DNA of 64,000 nucleotides from Salinivirgaceae bacterium (GTDB lineage Bacteria; Bacteroidota; Bacteroidia; Bacteroidales; Salinivirgaceae): assembly GCA_027858775.1 (NCBI GenBank), contig JAQICA010000303.1, forward strand, positions 1 through 64,000, given 5' to 3'. How positions within the stretch are numbered: the stretch's first letter is position 1; the number at the start of each line of letters is the position of its first letter. The notes below the pieces were generated by a model, which saw only the letters and a list, made by a program, of their open reading frames with translations, made no database searches and had not been told where the DNA came from. This document shows positions 41,458 to 49,718 of the stretch, in pieces. The translations under genes and the position numbers were made by a program.

Positions 41458-41569
41458 TGTGTTTAGTTTTAGTTTTTAATAATTGGTCAGACGCTGCCAC
41501 TTTTGTGGAACCCCGGTTCGTAGCTATGTGCCACCAACGGGGAGTTGTGTAAGTGTGTTGCTGGACGTT

Positions 41570-43831
41570 CTACACTTCTTTTTGTTTAATGAGGTTCAGT
41601 GCCGATCCGGCATGAAACCACATTATTTGTACAGGACTATAAGAGTGTTGGGCTTCAATCGTTTCCAATGTTCCATCAGTGTGGTTTAATTGCAGGCGAA
41701 CTGTTTTTCCGGGTGCCAGTTTGTCTATTTCAAACACATCTATTGTATCGTCTTCTTGTATTTTATCATAATCTTCGGGACGATTAAATGTCAGTGCCAG
41801 TACTCCCTGCTTTTTGAGGTTTGTTTCATGAATTCGGGCAAACGATTTGACAATAACCACTCTAACGCCTACGTGGCGGGGTTCCATTGCAGCATGCTCA
41901 CGCGATGACCCTTCTCCATAATTTTCGTCGCCAATTACTATCGATTGTACCCTGTTGTTTTTATAATCTCGGGCTACAGCTGGTGTTTTGTCGTATCCGC
42001 CAGTTATTTGGTTTTTTGTGTTAGACTTATCTGTAAAATAATTGACCGCACCCAAAAGCAGGTTATCCGAAATATTATCTAAATGACCTCTGAACCGTAA
42101 CCATGGCCCTGCCATTGAAATATGGTCAGTTGTGCATTTTCCCTTTGCTTTAATTAATATTTTAAGTCCTGTAATATTTTCTTCATTGTTTGGCGCAAAA
42201 GGTGTTAATAGTTGTAACCGATTCGACCCTTTTTGTACAACTATTTTTATATCGCTACTGTCTTTTGCAGGTTCGATGTATCCCATTTCTTTAATATCAA
42301 ACCCATTTTTCGGAAACTCTTCGCCCGACGGTGGATCGAGATAAACCTTTTCTCCATCTTCGTTTATGAGTGCATCTTTAAGTGGATTGAATGTAAGCGA
42401 ACCGCCTATGGTGAGCGCGGTAACCAGTTCAGGTGAAGCTACAAAACCGTGCGTGTTGGGGTTTCCATCGTTTCGTTTCGCAAAGTTGCGGTTAAATGAA
42501 GTGAGGATGGTGTTTTTCCGCTCGGGATCGTCGGTGTGGCGTTTCCATTGCCCAATGCAAGGGCCACAGGCGTTAGCCAGAACTACGCCGCCAATGTCTT
42601 CAAAGTATTGAAGTATGCCGTCGCGCTCGGTAGTGAAGCGAATCATTTCTGAACCCGGCGTAACCATAAACTCTGTTTTTACTTTCAGCTTTTTTTCTTT
42701 GGCTTGTTTGGCTATGGAGGCCGCACGGGTCAGGTCTTCGTACGATGAGTTGGTGCATGAACCAATAAGCCCAACCTCAATGTCTAACGGGTAGTTGTTG
42801 GTTTTTGCATCTACTCCCAACTTGCTGATTGGGTGCGCTAAGTCTGGCGTAAACGGTCCGTTTACCAGAGGTTCTATTTCTGAAAGGTTTATTTCTATTA
42901 CTTTATCGAAATAATCGTATGGATTGTCGTACACTTCGCTGTCGCCTGTGAGGTGTTGTGGTAGTGTGTTGGCCTGATTGGCCACATCTTCACGACCAGT
43001 GATGTGAAGATAGTCGCTCATGCGGCTATCGTAGCCAAATAGCGATGTGGTGGCGCCAATTTCGGCTCCCATATTGCAAATGGTACCTTTCCCTGTACAG
43101 CTAATCGACTGGGCGCCTTCGCCAAAATATTCGAGGATATAGCCCGTGCCGCCTTTGGCGGTTAAAATTTCAGCTACTTTAAGAATAACATCTTTTGACG
43201 ATGCCCAGCCATTGAGTTTCCCGGTTAGCTTAACGCCAATAAGCTTTGGCATTTTTAGTTCCCATGGCATGTCGGCCATTACATCTACAGCATCGGCTCC
43301 GCCAACGCCAATCGCAACCATTCCCAGTCCACCTGCATTTACCGTGTGCGAGTCGGTTCCAATCATCATTCCACCGGGAAACGCATAGTTTTCCAGTACT
43401 ACCTGGTGAATAATTCCGGCACCGGGAGACCAGAATCCCAGACCATATTTTTTCGATACAGATTTTAAAAATTCAAACACTTCGTTGTTTTGGTTCCAGG
43501 CTGTCGTGAGATCCTTTTCGGCGCCAACCTGTGCTTGTATGAGGTGGTCGCAGTGCACGGTAGAAGGTACAGCTACTTGCGAACGGCCTGCATTCATAAA
43601 TTGCAATAGTGCCATTTGCGCCGTAGCGTCTTGCATGGCAACTCTGTCTGGCGCAAAATTTACATAGTCTTCACCGCGCTTAAATTCCCTTAGTTTTTCA
43701 CTTTTGTGAAGATGAGTGTATAGAACCTTTTCGGCCAACGGCATTGGCCGATTGAGCACTTTACGGACTTTTTCAAGTTTTGATTCATAGGAATCGTAAA
43801 CTTTTTTAATGAGGTCTAAATCAAACAGCAT
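41570..43831 (-). CDS. Aconitate hydratase
   Basis: This 753-residue aconitase isomerises citrate to isocitrate. It has the three iron-sulfur cysteines in [13 protein letters not shown] and [10 protein letters not shown], the substrate-binding [17 protein letters not shown] and, in the swivel domain, [22 protein letters not shown]. Its length and motifs are those of the mitochondrial-type enzyme, shorter than AcnA of E. coli. It is encoded upstream of citrate synthase in one orientation. Confidence 0.95.
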   Translation of the reverse strand: MLFDLDLIKKVYDSYESKLEKVRKVLNRPMPLAEKVLYTHLHKSEKLREFKRGEDYVNFAPDRVAMQDATAQMALLQFMNAGRSQVAVPSTVHCDHLIQAQVGAEKDLTTAWNQNNEVFEFLKSVSKKYGLGFWSPGAGIIHQVVLENYAFPGGMMIGTDSHTVNAGGLGMVAIGVGGADAVDVMADMPWELKMPKLIGVKLTGKLNGWASSKDVILKVAEILTAKGGTGYILEYFGEGAQSISCTGKGTICNMGAEIGATTSLFGYDSRMSDYLHITGREDVANQANTLPQHLTGDSEVYDNPYDYFDKVIEINLSEIEPLVNGPFTPDLAHPISKLGVDAKTNNYPLDIEVGLIGSCTNSSYEDLTRAASIAKQAKEKKLKVKTEFMVTPGSEMIRFTTERDGILQYFEDIGGVVLANACGPCIGQWKRHTDDPERKNTILTSFNRNFAKRNDGNPNTHGFVASPELVTALTIGGSLTFNPLKDALINEDGEKVYLDPPSGEEFPKNGFDIKEMGYIEPAKDSSDIKIVVQKGSNRLQLLTPFAPNNEENITGLKILIKAKGKCTTDHISMAGPWLRFRGHLDNISDNLLLGAVNYFTDKSNTKNQITGGYDKTPAVARDYKNNRVQSIVIGDENYGEGSSREHAAMEPRHVGVRVVIVKSFARIHETNLKKQGVLALTFNRPEDYDKIQEDDTIDVFEIDKLAPGKTVRLQLNHTDGTLETIEAQHSYSPVQIMWFHAGSALNLIKQKEV

Positions 43832-44185
43832 AGTGTGAGTCTTTTAATTTTGTAGTTGTTTAACAAGAAATCGGTTTCTTTTGTTTTGTATTTACATAAT
43901 TAGGCAAATTTCAACGTAAATACTAATTTATTTTTCTGCTATTGTATGGCCATCGTTGTTTCTATTTTGTTTAACAAATAGCGCAATACGTATTTTATTT
44001 TCATAAACATATAAATATGTTAATATATGTAATTTGTTTTATTTGACCAAATTGTTTTCAGGTTTTCTGTTTTATCTTCGTGTAATGCCGCTAATGGGGG
44101 CTTACACAAAGCGTAATTGAAATTTAAGGGCAGTGTTGAGTTGTGTCATCGTTTTTTTGTAATTTGTAAAGTAAAATTATCTTGT
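43832..44185. other. 354-nt divergent intergenic region
   Basis: This A+T-rich region separates aconitase (minus) from the sensor kinase (plus) and must hold both promoters. A hairpin AAGAAA-TCGG-TTTCTT lies at 43865-43880 in the aconitase leader. I find no exact TAnnTTTG with a correctly spaced TTG on either strand and no RNA gene. Confidence 0.5.
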
Positions 44186-45811
44186 ATGGCTAGGTTGTTG
44201 ATTATTACGGTTTTGTCTTTGGCTTTTTTTTCTATGTGCAGAGAGCCCTCCAGTAGCTTTGTTCCCAATGCCCGGCAGAAGGAGTGGTTGGCAAGTAATG
44301 AAGTTGCTATTGGAATATATCCATTTTATCCTCCCTATGCTTATTTGGAGGAACGAAACCATATTGTGGGGTTGTTTCCCGATTTGCAGAAAATTGTTTC
44401 TGAAACCACGGGTTTGCAGTTCAGGCAAGTTTTTTATCCTTCGTGGCATCATTATTTGGCTGCAGCCAAAAGAGGCGAGATTGATATAATTAATCCAATT
44501 ATTCCAACGCCTGACAGACGTAACCATTTATTATTTACCAAAACTATTGTCATGGATCCTCATGTGATTGTGGGGCCGGAGATAGGTGATGTGCCCGGGA
44601 GTGTGGAAGCGCTTGCTCAACGCGAAGATATTGTTATTGCAACTGTTGAGGCCTATTTTATTGCCGGATTTATTCGTGAGAATTTTCCAAATCACCGTAT
44701 TCAATATTATGCTGATGATAGCGAATGCATGCGGGCAGTGCATAACGGTGATGCTGATGTGTTTATGACGCAGAAGTATACTGGTAATTTCTTTTTAAAG
44801 CAATATCCCGACCTGAAAATTTTATCTGATATTCCTTCCAATACCATGCTTTCGATTGGAGTGCACGAAAGTCAACCTCAGTTGTTTGAAATTATTTCGG
44901 GTGCAATAGATGGTATTTCAGAAGACGATATGGCGCAGTTGATTAATAAATGGTCGTATCAATATTATTTGCCCGTTTATCGAAAGGCCAGCTTCTGGGT
45001 GGTCATAGGTGTGGGAGCATTGGTCGTTGTATTGTTGTTGCTTGTTTGGAATAAGGTTCTTACTATAAAGGTACGACAGCGTACCGCCGAATTACTCAGC
45101 GCAAAAGAAAAAGCAGAAGAGAGCGATCGGCTGAAAACGGCTTTTGTTTCTAATATTTCCCACGAAATTCGCACGCCCCTTAATGCCATTAATGGGTACG
45201 CCGAATTGTTGGCTTTACAATATCCCGACTCGAGTATAAATCGTTTTTCGTCAGAAATCATTGCCAGTAGTCATCGGTTAACCACTATTATTGAAGGTAT
45301 TGTGCTTTTTGCGCGATTAGAGCAAAGCCGGATTTTACTGCATGAGCAGGAGCGGATTCTGGCAGATTTGATTTCTGCAGTTGTGGCAAAAGTTGCTGAA
45401 ATGTATCCTGCAAAGAAAAGTAAGGTAACCATTAAAACAGAGTTTGAAAATGATAAACAAATCATTTCTGTTGATCCTTATTATTTTCAGAAAATGTTGT
45501 TTTTCGTTATCGATAATGCGCTGAAATTTACAGTCAAAGGAACAGTTACCATTGGTTGGGTTTATAAAAATGCGAAGATTGTTATTTTTGTTGAGGATAC
45601 CGGAGCCGGTATTTCTGCAGAGCTGTTGCCCGGTATTTTCGATAAGTTTTATAAATTCTCGGCCTCTAAAGATCGGTTTTTCCCGGGAACAGGAATTGGG
45701 CTCACCATATCGAAAAAATTGGCCGATATGCTAGGGTTCGATTTAGATGGGCACTCTGAAATGGGCAAGGGGTCGACATTTTATTTTGTTCAGCGGCACG
45801 CTAAAGCATAG
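44186..45811 (+). CDS. Sensor histidine kinase with a periplasmic solute-binding domain
   Basis: This 541-residue protein has an N-terminal signal with a possible lipobox (FFSMC, C18), a periplasmic type 3 solute-binding domain (about 30-265, with AIGIYPFYPPYAYLEE and GEIDIINPIIPT), one membrane segment (270-288), then HisKA with H326 in FVSNISHEIRTPLNAI and a HATPase (N-box FVIDNALKF, G1 EDTGAGI, G2 GTGIGLTIS). This is the BvgS/EvgS kind of architecture without the receiver and phosphotransfer domains. No response regulator is adjacent. The longer upstream frame lacks a good start; ATG 44186 begins directly with the signal peptide. Its location between aconitase and two hydro-lyases suggests that it senses an organic acid or amino acid, which is inference. 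Confidence 0.88.
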   Translation: MARLLIITVLSLAFFSMCREPSSSFVPNARQKEWLASNEVAIGIYPFYPPYAYLEERNHIVGLFPDLQKIVSETTGLQFRQVFYPSWHHYLAAAKRGEIDIINPIIPTPDRRNHLLFTKTIVMDPHVIVGPEIGDVPGSVEALAQREDIVIATVEAYFIAGFIRENFPNHRIQYYADDSECMRAVHNGDADVFMTQKYTGNFFLKQYPDLKILSDIPSNTMLSIGVHESQPQLFEIISGAIDGISEDDMAQLINKWSYQYYLPVYRKASFWVVIGVGALVVVLLLLVWNKVLTIKVRQRTAELLSAKEKAEESDRLKTAFVSNISHEIRTPLNAINGYAELLALQYPDSSINRFSSEIIASSHRLTTIIEGIVLFARLEQSRILLHEQERILADLISAVVAKVAEMYPAKKSKVTIKTEFENDKQIISVDPYYFQKMLFFVIDNALKFTVKGTVTIGWVYKNAKIVIFVEDTGAGISAELLPGIFDKFYKFSASKDRFFPGTGIGLTISKKLADMLGFDLDGHSEMGKGSTFYFVQRHAKA

Positions 45812-45862
45812 TGATGGGTGATTTTGGTCGTGTTTTTTTTCTCAAATTATTGCATTAAAAAA

Positions 45863-45884
45863 CGGGCGATATAATTATCGCCCG
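45863..45884. terminator. Bidirectional intrinsic terminator
   Basis: CGGGCGATA and TATCGCCCG form a perfect 9-bp stem with a TAAT loop, between the convergent kinase and hydro-lyase genes, with A/T-rich flanks on both sides. Confidence 0.8.
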
Positions 45885-45907
45885 AATTTCTTTAAGGGTT
45901 TGTAATT

Positions 45908-47686
45908 CTAATTTTGTGTTTTAATCCAGTTTACAAGACCTTTATTCTTTATTATTTCCATCAACTTTTCCGGAAGCGGTGGAATGTCGAATTCTTTATT
46001 GCCCACTACAACTTTCCCCTTTTCTAAGTTGGTATCAATTTTATCGCCGGGTTGGTAAGCGTCCACAATATTTTTATTGACAATTAGCAGCAGTCCCTGA
46101 TTGATACAAGAGCGGTAAAAAATACGGTTGACCGATTTTACAATAACGGCTTTTACGCCTGCATGTGCCAGCCCCACAGCCGGATGTTCGCGTGAGCTTC
46201 CGCAACCGAAATTCTCTCCGGCCACAATAATATCGTTTTGGGCTACATTTTTGGCAAAGTTCTCGTCGAACCCGGTAAACAAATGCTCCATTATGGCCTC
46301 CGGGTCGGAGCTCATGATGTTGTATGTCAGGTTTCCGGCAAACATTTGGTCTGTGTTTAGGTTGTCGGCATCGGCGTAATTCCAAACTTCATTGGTTTTC
46401 CGATTGTCGTTTGGCTCAATTTCAATGGTATTGCCTTCTTCTTTTACGTAACCAAATGACTCGTCGCCCGGAGTAACCCTCGGGTCGGTAATTTTTCCTG
46501 AAAGTGCGCTAAATGCAACTGTCGCTGGCGATGCAAGGAAAATTTCGGCTTCTTTGTTACCCATGCGGCCTTTAAAGTTTCTATTGGCTGTAGAAATTAC
46601 CCTGTAACCATCGGCCGGTATGCCCTGGCCGGTGCCCAAACACGGCCCGCAGCTGGCACCCAGAATGTTGGCGCCCGATTCTATAAGATCCGTAATTACG
46701 CCTTCTTTTATGGCTTGTAAATATATTTTCTTCGAAGCCGGAGCCACAAGTAATTGAACGTCTTTGTGTACTTTTTTCCCTTTCAGAACTTTTGCTGCAA
46801 TGCGTAAGTCTTCAATTCTTCCGTTAGTACACGTGCCAATTAGCGCTTGCTGTATGGGTTTGCCGGCAACTTTCGCTACTGCTTTTACATTGTCTACATT
46901 GTGCGGCGCTGCAGTTAAAGGGAAAAGTTCGCTCAGGTTAATGGTCATTTCCTGCGCGTATGATGCGTTTTCGTCTGACCATACACTATTTTTCAAATCT
47001 CCGATGTACTCTTTTAATGTTTCATCGGGTGGGAAAACGGCGTTTTTCGCTCCCATTTCTGATGCTAAGTTTGCAATAGTCATCCGATCAGAAATGGATA
47101 GTGTTTTTACACCATCGCCATGGTACTCAATACTCATGTAATTTGCTCCAGCTGAGCCAATAACTCCAATGATGTGTAACGATAAATCTTTGGCATACAC
47201 GCCTTCTGGCATTTCCCCGGTAAGGGTGATTTTTATGGTGTCGGGAACACGAAACCATGTTTCACCTCGCCGCCATATGCCGGCAGCTTCGGTACGGTCT
47301 ATTCCTGCTGCAAGTGTATTGAATGCTCCTGCAGTGCACGTGTGACTGTCGCTACCAACAATAATCATCCCCGGCTTGGCGTGGTCGGCCATTATCTGAT
47401 GGCAAATTCCGTCCCCTACATCGTGAAATTTCGAAACGCTCTGATCTTTTGCGAATTCGCGTATGGTTTGATATTGTGTAGCTAATTTTGCACTTGTTGG
47501 TGGGGCATTATGATCCAAAACCATTAAGAGTTGATCGGGGTTATGGACTTTTTTGCCATCCATTTTATTGAATGTGCCTTTAATGCTGGCGCTGTTGTCG
47601 TGTGTCAATACAAGATCGGGCTTTTTAAAAACGATACTGCCCGCTTGTGCGCCCAGAATTTTTTCGACAAATGTTTGTGATTGCAT
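45908..47686 (-). CDS. Aconitase-superfamily hydro-lyase, fused large and small subunits (LeuCD-like), member 2
   Basis: This 592-residue protein joins a LeuC-like iron-sulfur domain (about 1-415) to a LeuD-like swivel domain (about 430-585). The cluster ligands are C286 (IGTCTNGR), C346 and C349 (GASCGPCLG); the substrate site has GSDSHTCTAGAF near 111, and the swivel motif is GCGSSREHPAVG. Separate LeuC/LeuD would make 3-isopropylmalate; fused versions occur for homoaconitase and several uncharacterised enzymes. No leuA or leuB is nearby. It is 12 nt downstream of its paralogue. The substrate cannot be told from the sequence: citrate-like, homocitrate-like, isopropylmalate and methylcitrate are all possible. 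Confidence 0.88.
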   Translation of the reverse strand: MQSQTFVEKILGAQAGSIVFKKPDLVLTHDNSASIKGTFNKMDGKKVHNPDQLLMVLDHNAPPTSAKLATQYQTIREFAKDQSVSKFHDVGDGICHQIMADHAKPGMIIVGSDSHTCTAGAFNTLAAGIDRTEAAGIWRRGETWFRVPDTIKITLTGEMPEGVYAKDLSLHIIGVIGSAGANYMSIEYHGDGVKTLSISDRMTIANLASEMGAKNAVFPPDETLKEYIGDLKNSVWSDENASYAQEMTINLSELFPLTAAPHNVDNVKAVAKVAGKPIQQALIGTCTNGRIEDLRIAAKVLKGKKVHKDVQLLVAPASKKIYLQAIKEGVITDLIESGANILGASCGPCLGTGQGIPADGYRVISTANRNFKGRMGNKEAEIFLASPATVAFSALSGKITDPRVTPGDESFGYVKEEGNTIEIEPNDNRKTNEVWNYADADNLNTDQMFAGNLTYNIMSSDPEAIMEHLFTGFDENFAKNVAQNDIIVAGENFGCGSSREHPAVGLAHAGVKAVIVKSVNRIFYRSCINQGLLLIVNKNIVDAYQPGDKIDTNLEKGKVVVGNKEFDIPPLPEKLMEIIKNKGLVNWIKTQN

Positions 47687-47698
47687 AGTAGTTATTAT

Positions 47699-49507
47699 TT
47701 AAAAGAGTCCGCCTCGTTGGTAAATTTCCATTTGCACATCGCTGAAAGGTGTAATTTGTCCCTTAGTGCCTTTCGATTTGTTTTCTATTTCTCCGCTTTC
47801 AAAACTCACCTTAATGGTGTCGCCAGTTTCAATTTTCAGCTTTTTTATATCGTCGTAAGTGAGTATTGGCATGGCTGCGTTGATGGCATTGCGTTCGTAA
47901 ATGGCTCCAAACGATTCTGCAATAATAGCCTGTACATCCAGTGCTTTGAAACAGTCAACGGCTTGTTGGCGTGAGCTTCCGCTTCCAAAGTTTTTTCCCG
48001 TAATTACAATGTCGCCGGGTTTCGATTGCGATGCAAATTTTTCGTATCCTTCAAGGTTGTCGAAGGTGTAGGGACCCATTTCGTTCATGTCGGTGATCGA
48101 CAGGTATCGATTATGAAAAATCATGTCTGTATCGATATTGTCTTTTTCGATAAACCATATGCGACCTTCAATTTCTGTTTTGCTGCTTTGCGCATTTTGT
48201 TCTTTTTTTGCAGTGGCGTGGTTTGCAGGGCCGCTACCGCTTTCGAACAAGAGTGGTTCTTCCGGAATGTTTTCGGGAGTAGTGATGTAACCTGCTACGG
48301 CCGATGCGGCTACTACTGCCGGCGAGGCGAGGTATACTTCTCCTTTGCCTTGCTTGCCGGGAAAGTTTCGGTTTCCGGTACTAATGGTAATTTCGCCCGG
48401 GCCGTTCTGGCCTACTTGTCCGGCGGCACAGCCTGCACAACCTGCGTTTGAAAGGAGTGCTCCGGCATTTTTAAAAATTCGTACCAGCCCCTCTTCTAAA
48501 GCTTGTTCCCATACTTCGTTTGTAGCAGGCACAATTTTCAATACTACACCCGGAGCTACTTGCCGGCCATTGAGAATGGCTGCGGTGGTGCGTAAATCTT
48601 CAATGCGTCCGTTTGTGCAGCTTCCAACAAATGCAGAGTCTATTTTTACTCTTTTTAGTCCGTTTATATTTGTGGTGTCGTGTGGCGCTCCCGGGAGCGA
48701 TACCTTGGGTTCGAATTTAGTAATGTCGATGCTGATTTCCTGATCGTACTGTGCATCGGTATCAGCGAGAACGGCTTCAATTTTCTTTCCGGAGCGTTGT
48801 TCGCTGTAGTTTATAATAGCTTCTGAAGGTGGAAACAGAAGAATAATCGCACCCATTTCTGTTCCCATGGATGCTATTGTAATGCGTTCGTCGAGTGTGA
48901 GTTCATCGATAGCTTTGCCGTAAAATTCGATCGAATAGCCTAAAAGCTGGTTTGCACCAAAGCGGTCGAGAAGGTTGAGAATAATATCTTTTGCTGATAT
49001 CTTTTCGGGGCGGGCTCCTTCAAAATTTAATTTGATTGAGTGCGGTGTTTTAAACCAAATAGAACCGTTAGCCCATGCTGCGGCTATATCTTTATCGCCC
49101 ATGCCTTGTCCAAAAGCACCTACAGCACCAAGAATGTTGGCATGTGAATCGGTTGTAATGGCTGTGGTTCCCGAATAGGCCAGTCCTTCATGTATCATGG
49201 TGTGCGTGCCAATACCATTATCGATATCGTACACTTTAATGCCGTATTCGCGGGCAAATTGACGGCAAATATGCTGATTGATAGCGTATTTTTGATCTGA
49301 CCCGGTTGGATTGGTGTCAAAGGTGAAAAATGTTTTTGTTGGGTCGTCGATACTTAATTGGTTGTCTCTGATGTTTTTTACCACATTCGGACCCCCGAAG
49401 TCGCGTGCTGCGCGCACGTCTATTTCAATGTCTACAATGTCTTCGGGTTTTACCACGTCGCGGCTGGAGTGGTTGGCCAGTATTTTTTCAATAATTGTCA
49501 TGCCCAT
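47699..49507 (-). CDS. Aconitase-superfamily hydro-lyase, fused large and small subunits (LeuCD-like), member 1
   Basis: This 602-residue protein has the same fused layout as its downstream paralogue but is clearly different in sequence. It has C297 in VGSCTNGR and C357/C360 in NAGCAGCAAG (the paralogue has ASCGPC), the TTDSHANILGAVGAFGQG substrate loop and the swivel motif GSGSSRQQAVDCF in place of SSREHPAVG. Those changes in the anion-binding loop imply a different substrate. The DSHAN...FGQGMGD form is typical of LeuC/homoaconitase-like enzymes. The start is taken as MGMTIIEKIL at 49507; 49501 is also possible, and the frame extends 12 codons further up. The two genes form an operon with a 12-nt gap. 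Confidence 0.86.
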   Translation of the reverse strand: MGMTIIEKILANHSSRDVVKPEDIVDIEIDVRAARDFGGPNVVKNIRDNQLSIDDPTKTFFTFDTNPTGSDQKYAINQHICRQFAREYGIKVYDIDNGIGTHTMIHEGLAYSGTTAITTDSHANILGAVGAFGQGMGDKDIAAAWANGSIWFKTPHSIKLNFEGARPEKISAKDIILNLLDRFGANQLLGYSIEFYGKAIDELTLDERITIASMGTEMGAIILLFPPSEAIINYSEQRSGKKIEAVLADTDAQYDQEISIDITKFEPKVSLPGAPHDTTNINGLKRVKIDSAFVGSCTNGRIEDLRTTAAILNGRQVAPGVVLKIVPATNEVWEQALEEGLVRIFKNAGALLSNAGCAGCAAGQVGQNGPGEITISTGNRNFPGKQGKGEVYLASPAVVAASAVAGYITTPENIPEEPLLFESGSGPANHATAKKEQNAQSSKTEIEGRIWFIEKDNIDTDMIFHNRYLSITDMNEMGPYTFDNLEGYEKFASQSKPGDIVITGKNFGSGSSRQQAVDCFKALDVQAIIAESFGAIYERNAINAAMPILTYDDIKKLKIETGDTIKVSFESGEIENKSKGTKGQITPFSDVQMEIYQRGGLF

Positions 49508-49718
49508 AGTTTCGTAATTTTTTTTTGTTTTGCTTCCGAGCAAATATAATCAAATCCTTAGTTTGAGCTTATTTATTTTCGCTATTTCGGGATGGAATAT
49601 TTGTGCTATAGCACTTTTCTAAATTTGAAGCCGATTGACTGTATTTTCCGGCCTTTGCAGAAGTCTTTCGGATGAAAAAGAATGAGTTTGTTTTTTTTCT
49701 GTGGTTGAAATAGGTTTG

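Noticed and set aside
45908-49507. Calling the two fused enzymes leuCD or aconitase outright
   Set aside because: They share family cysteines with both, but lack nearby leucine genes, and the substrate loops differ from each other; a specific name would be a guess.
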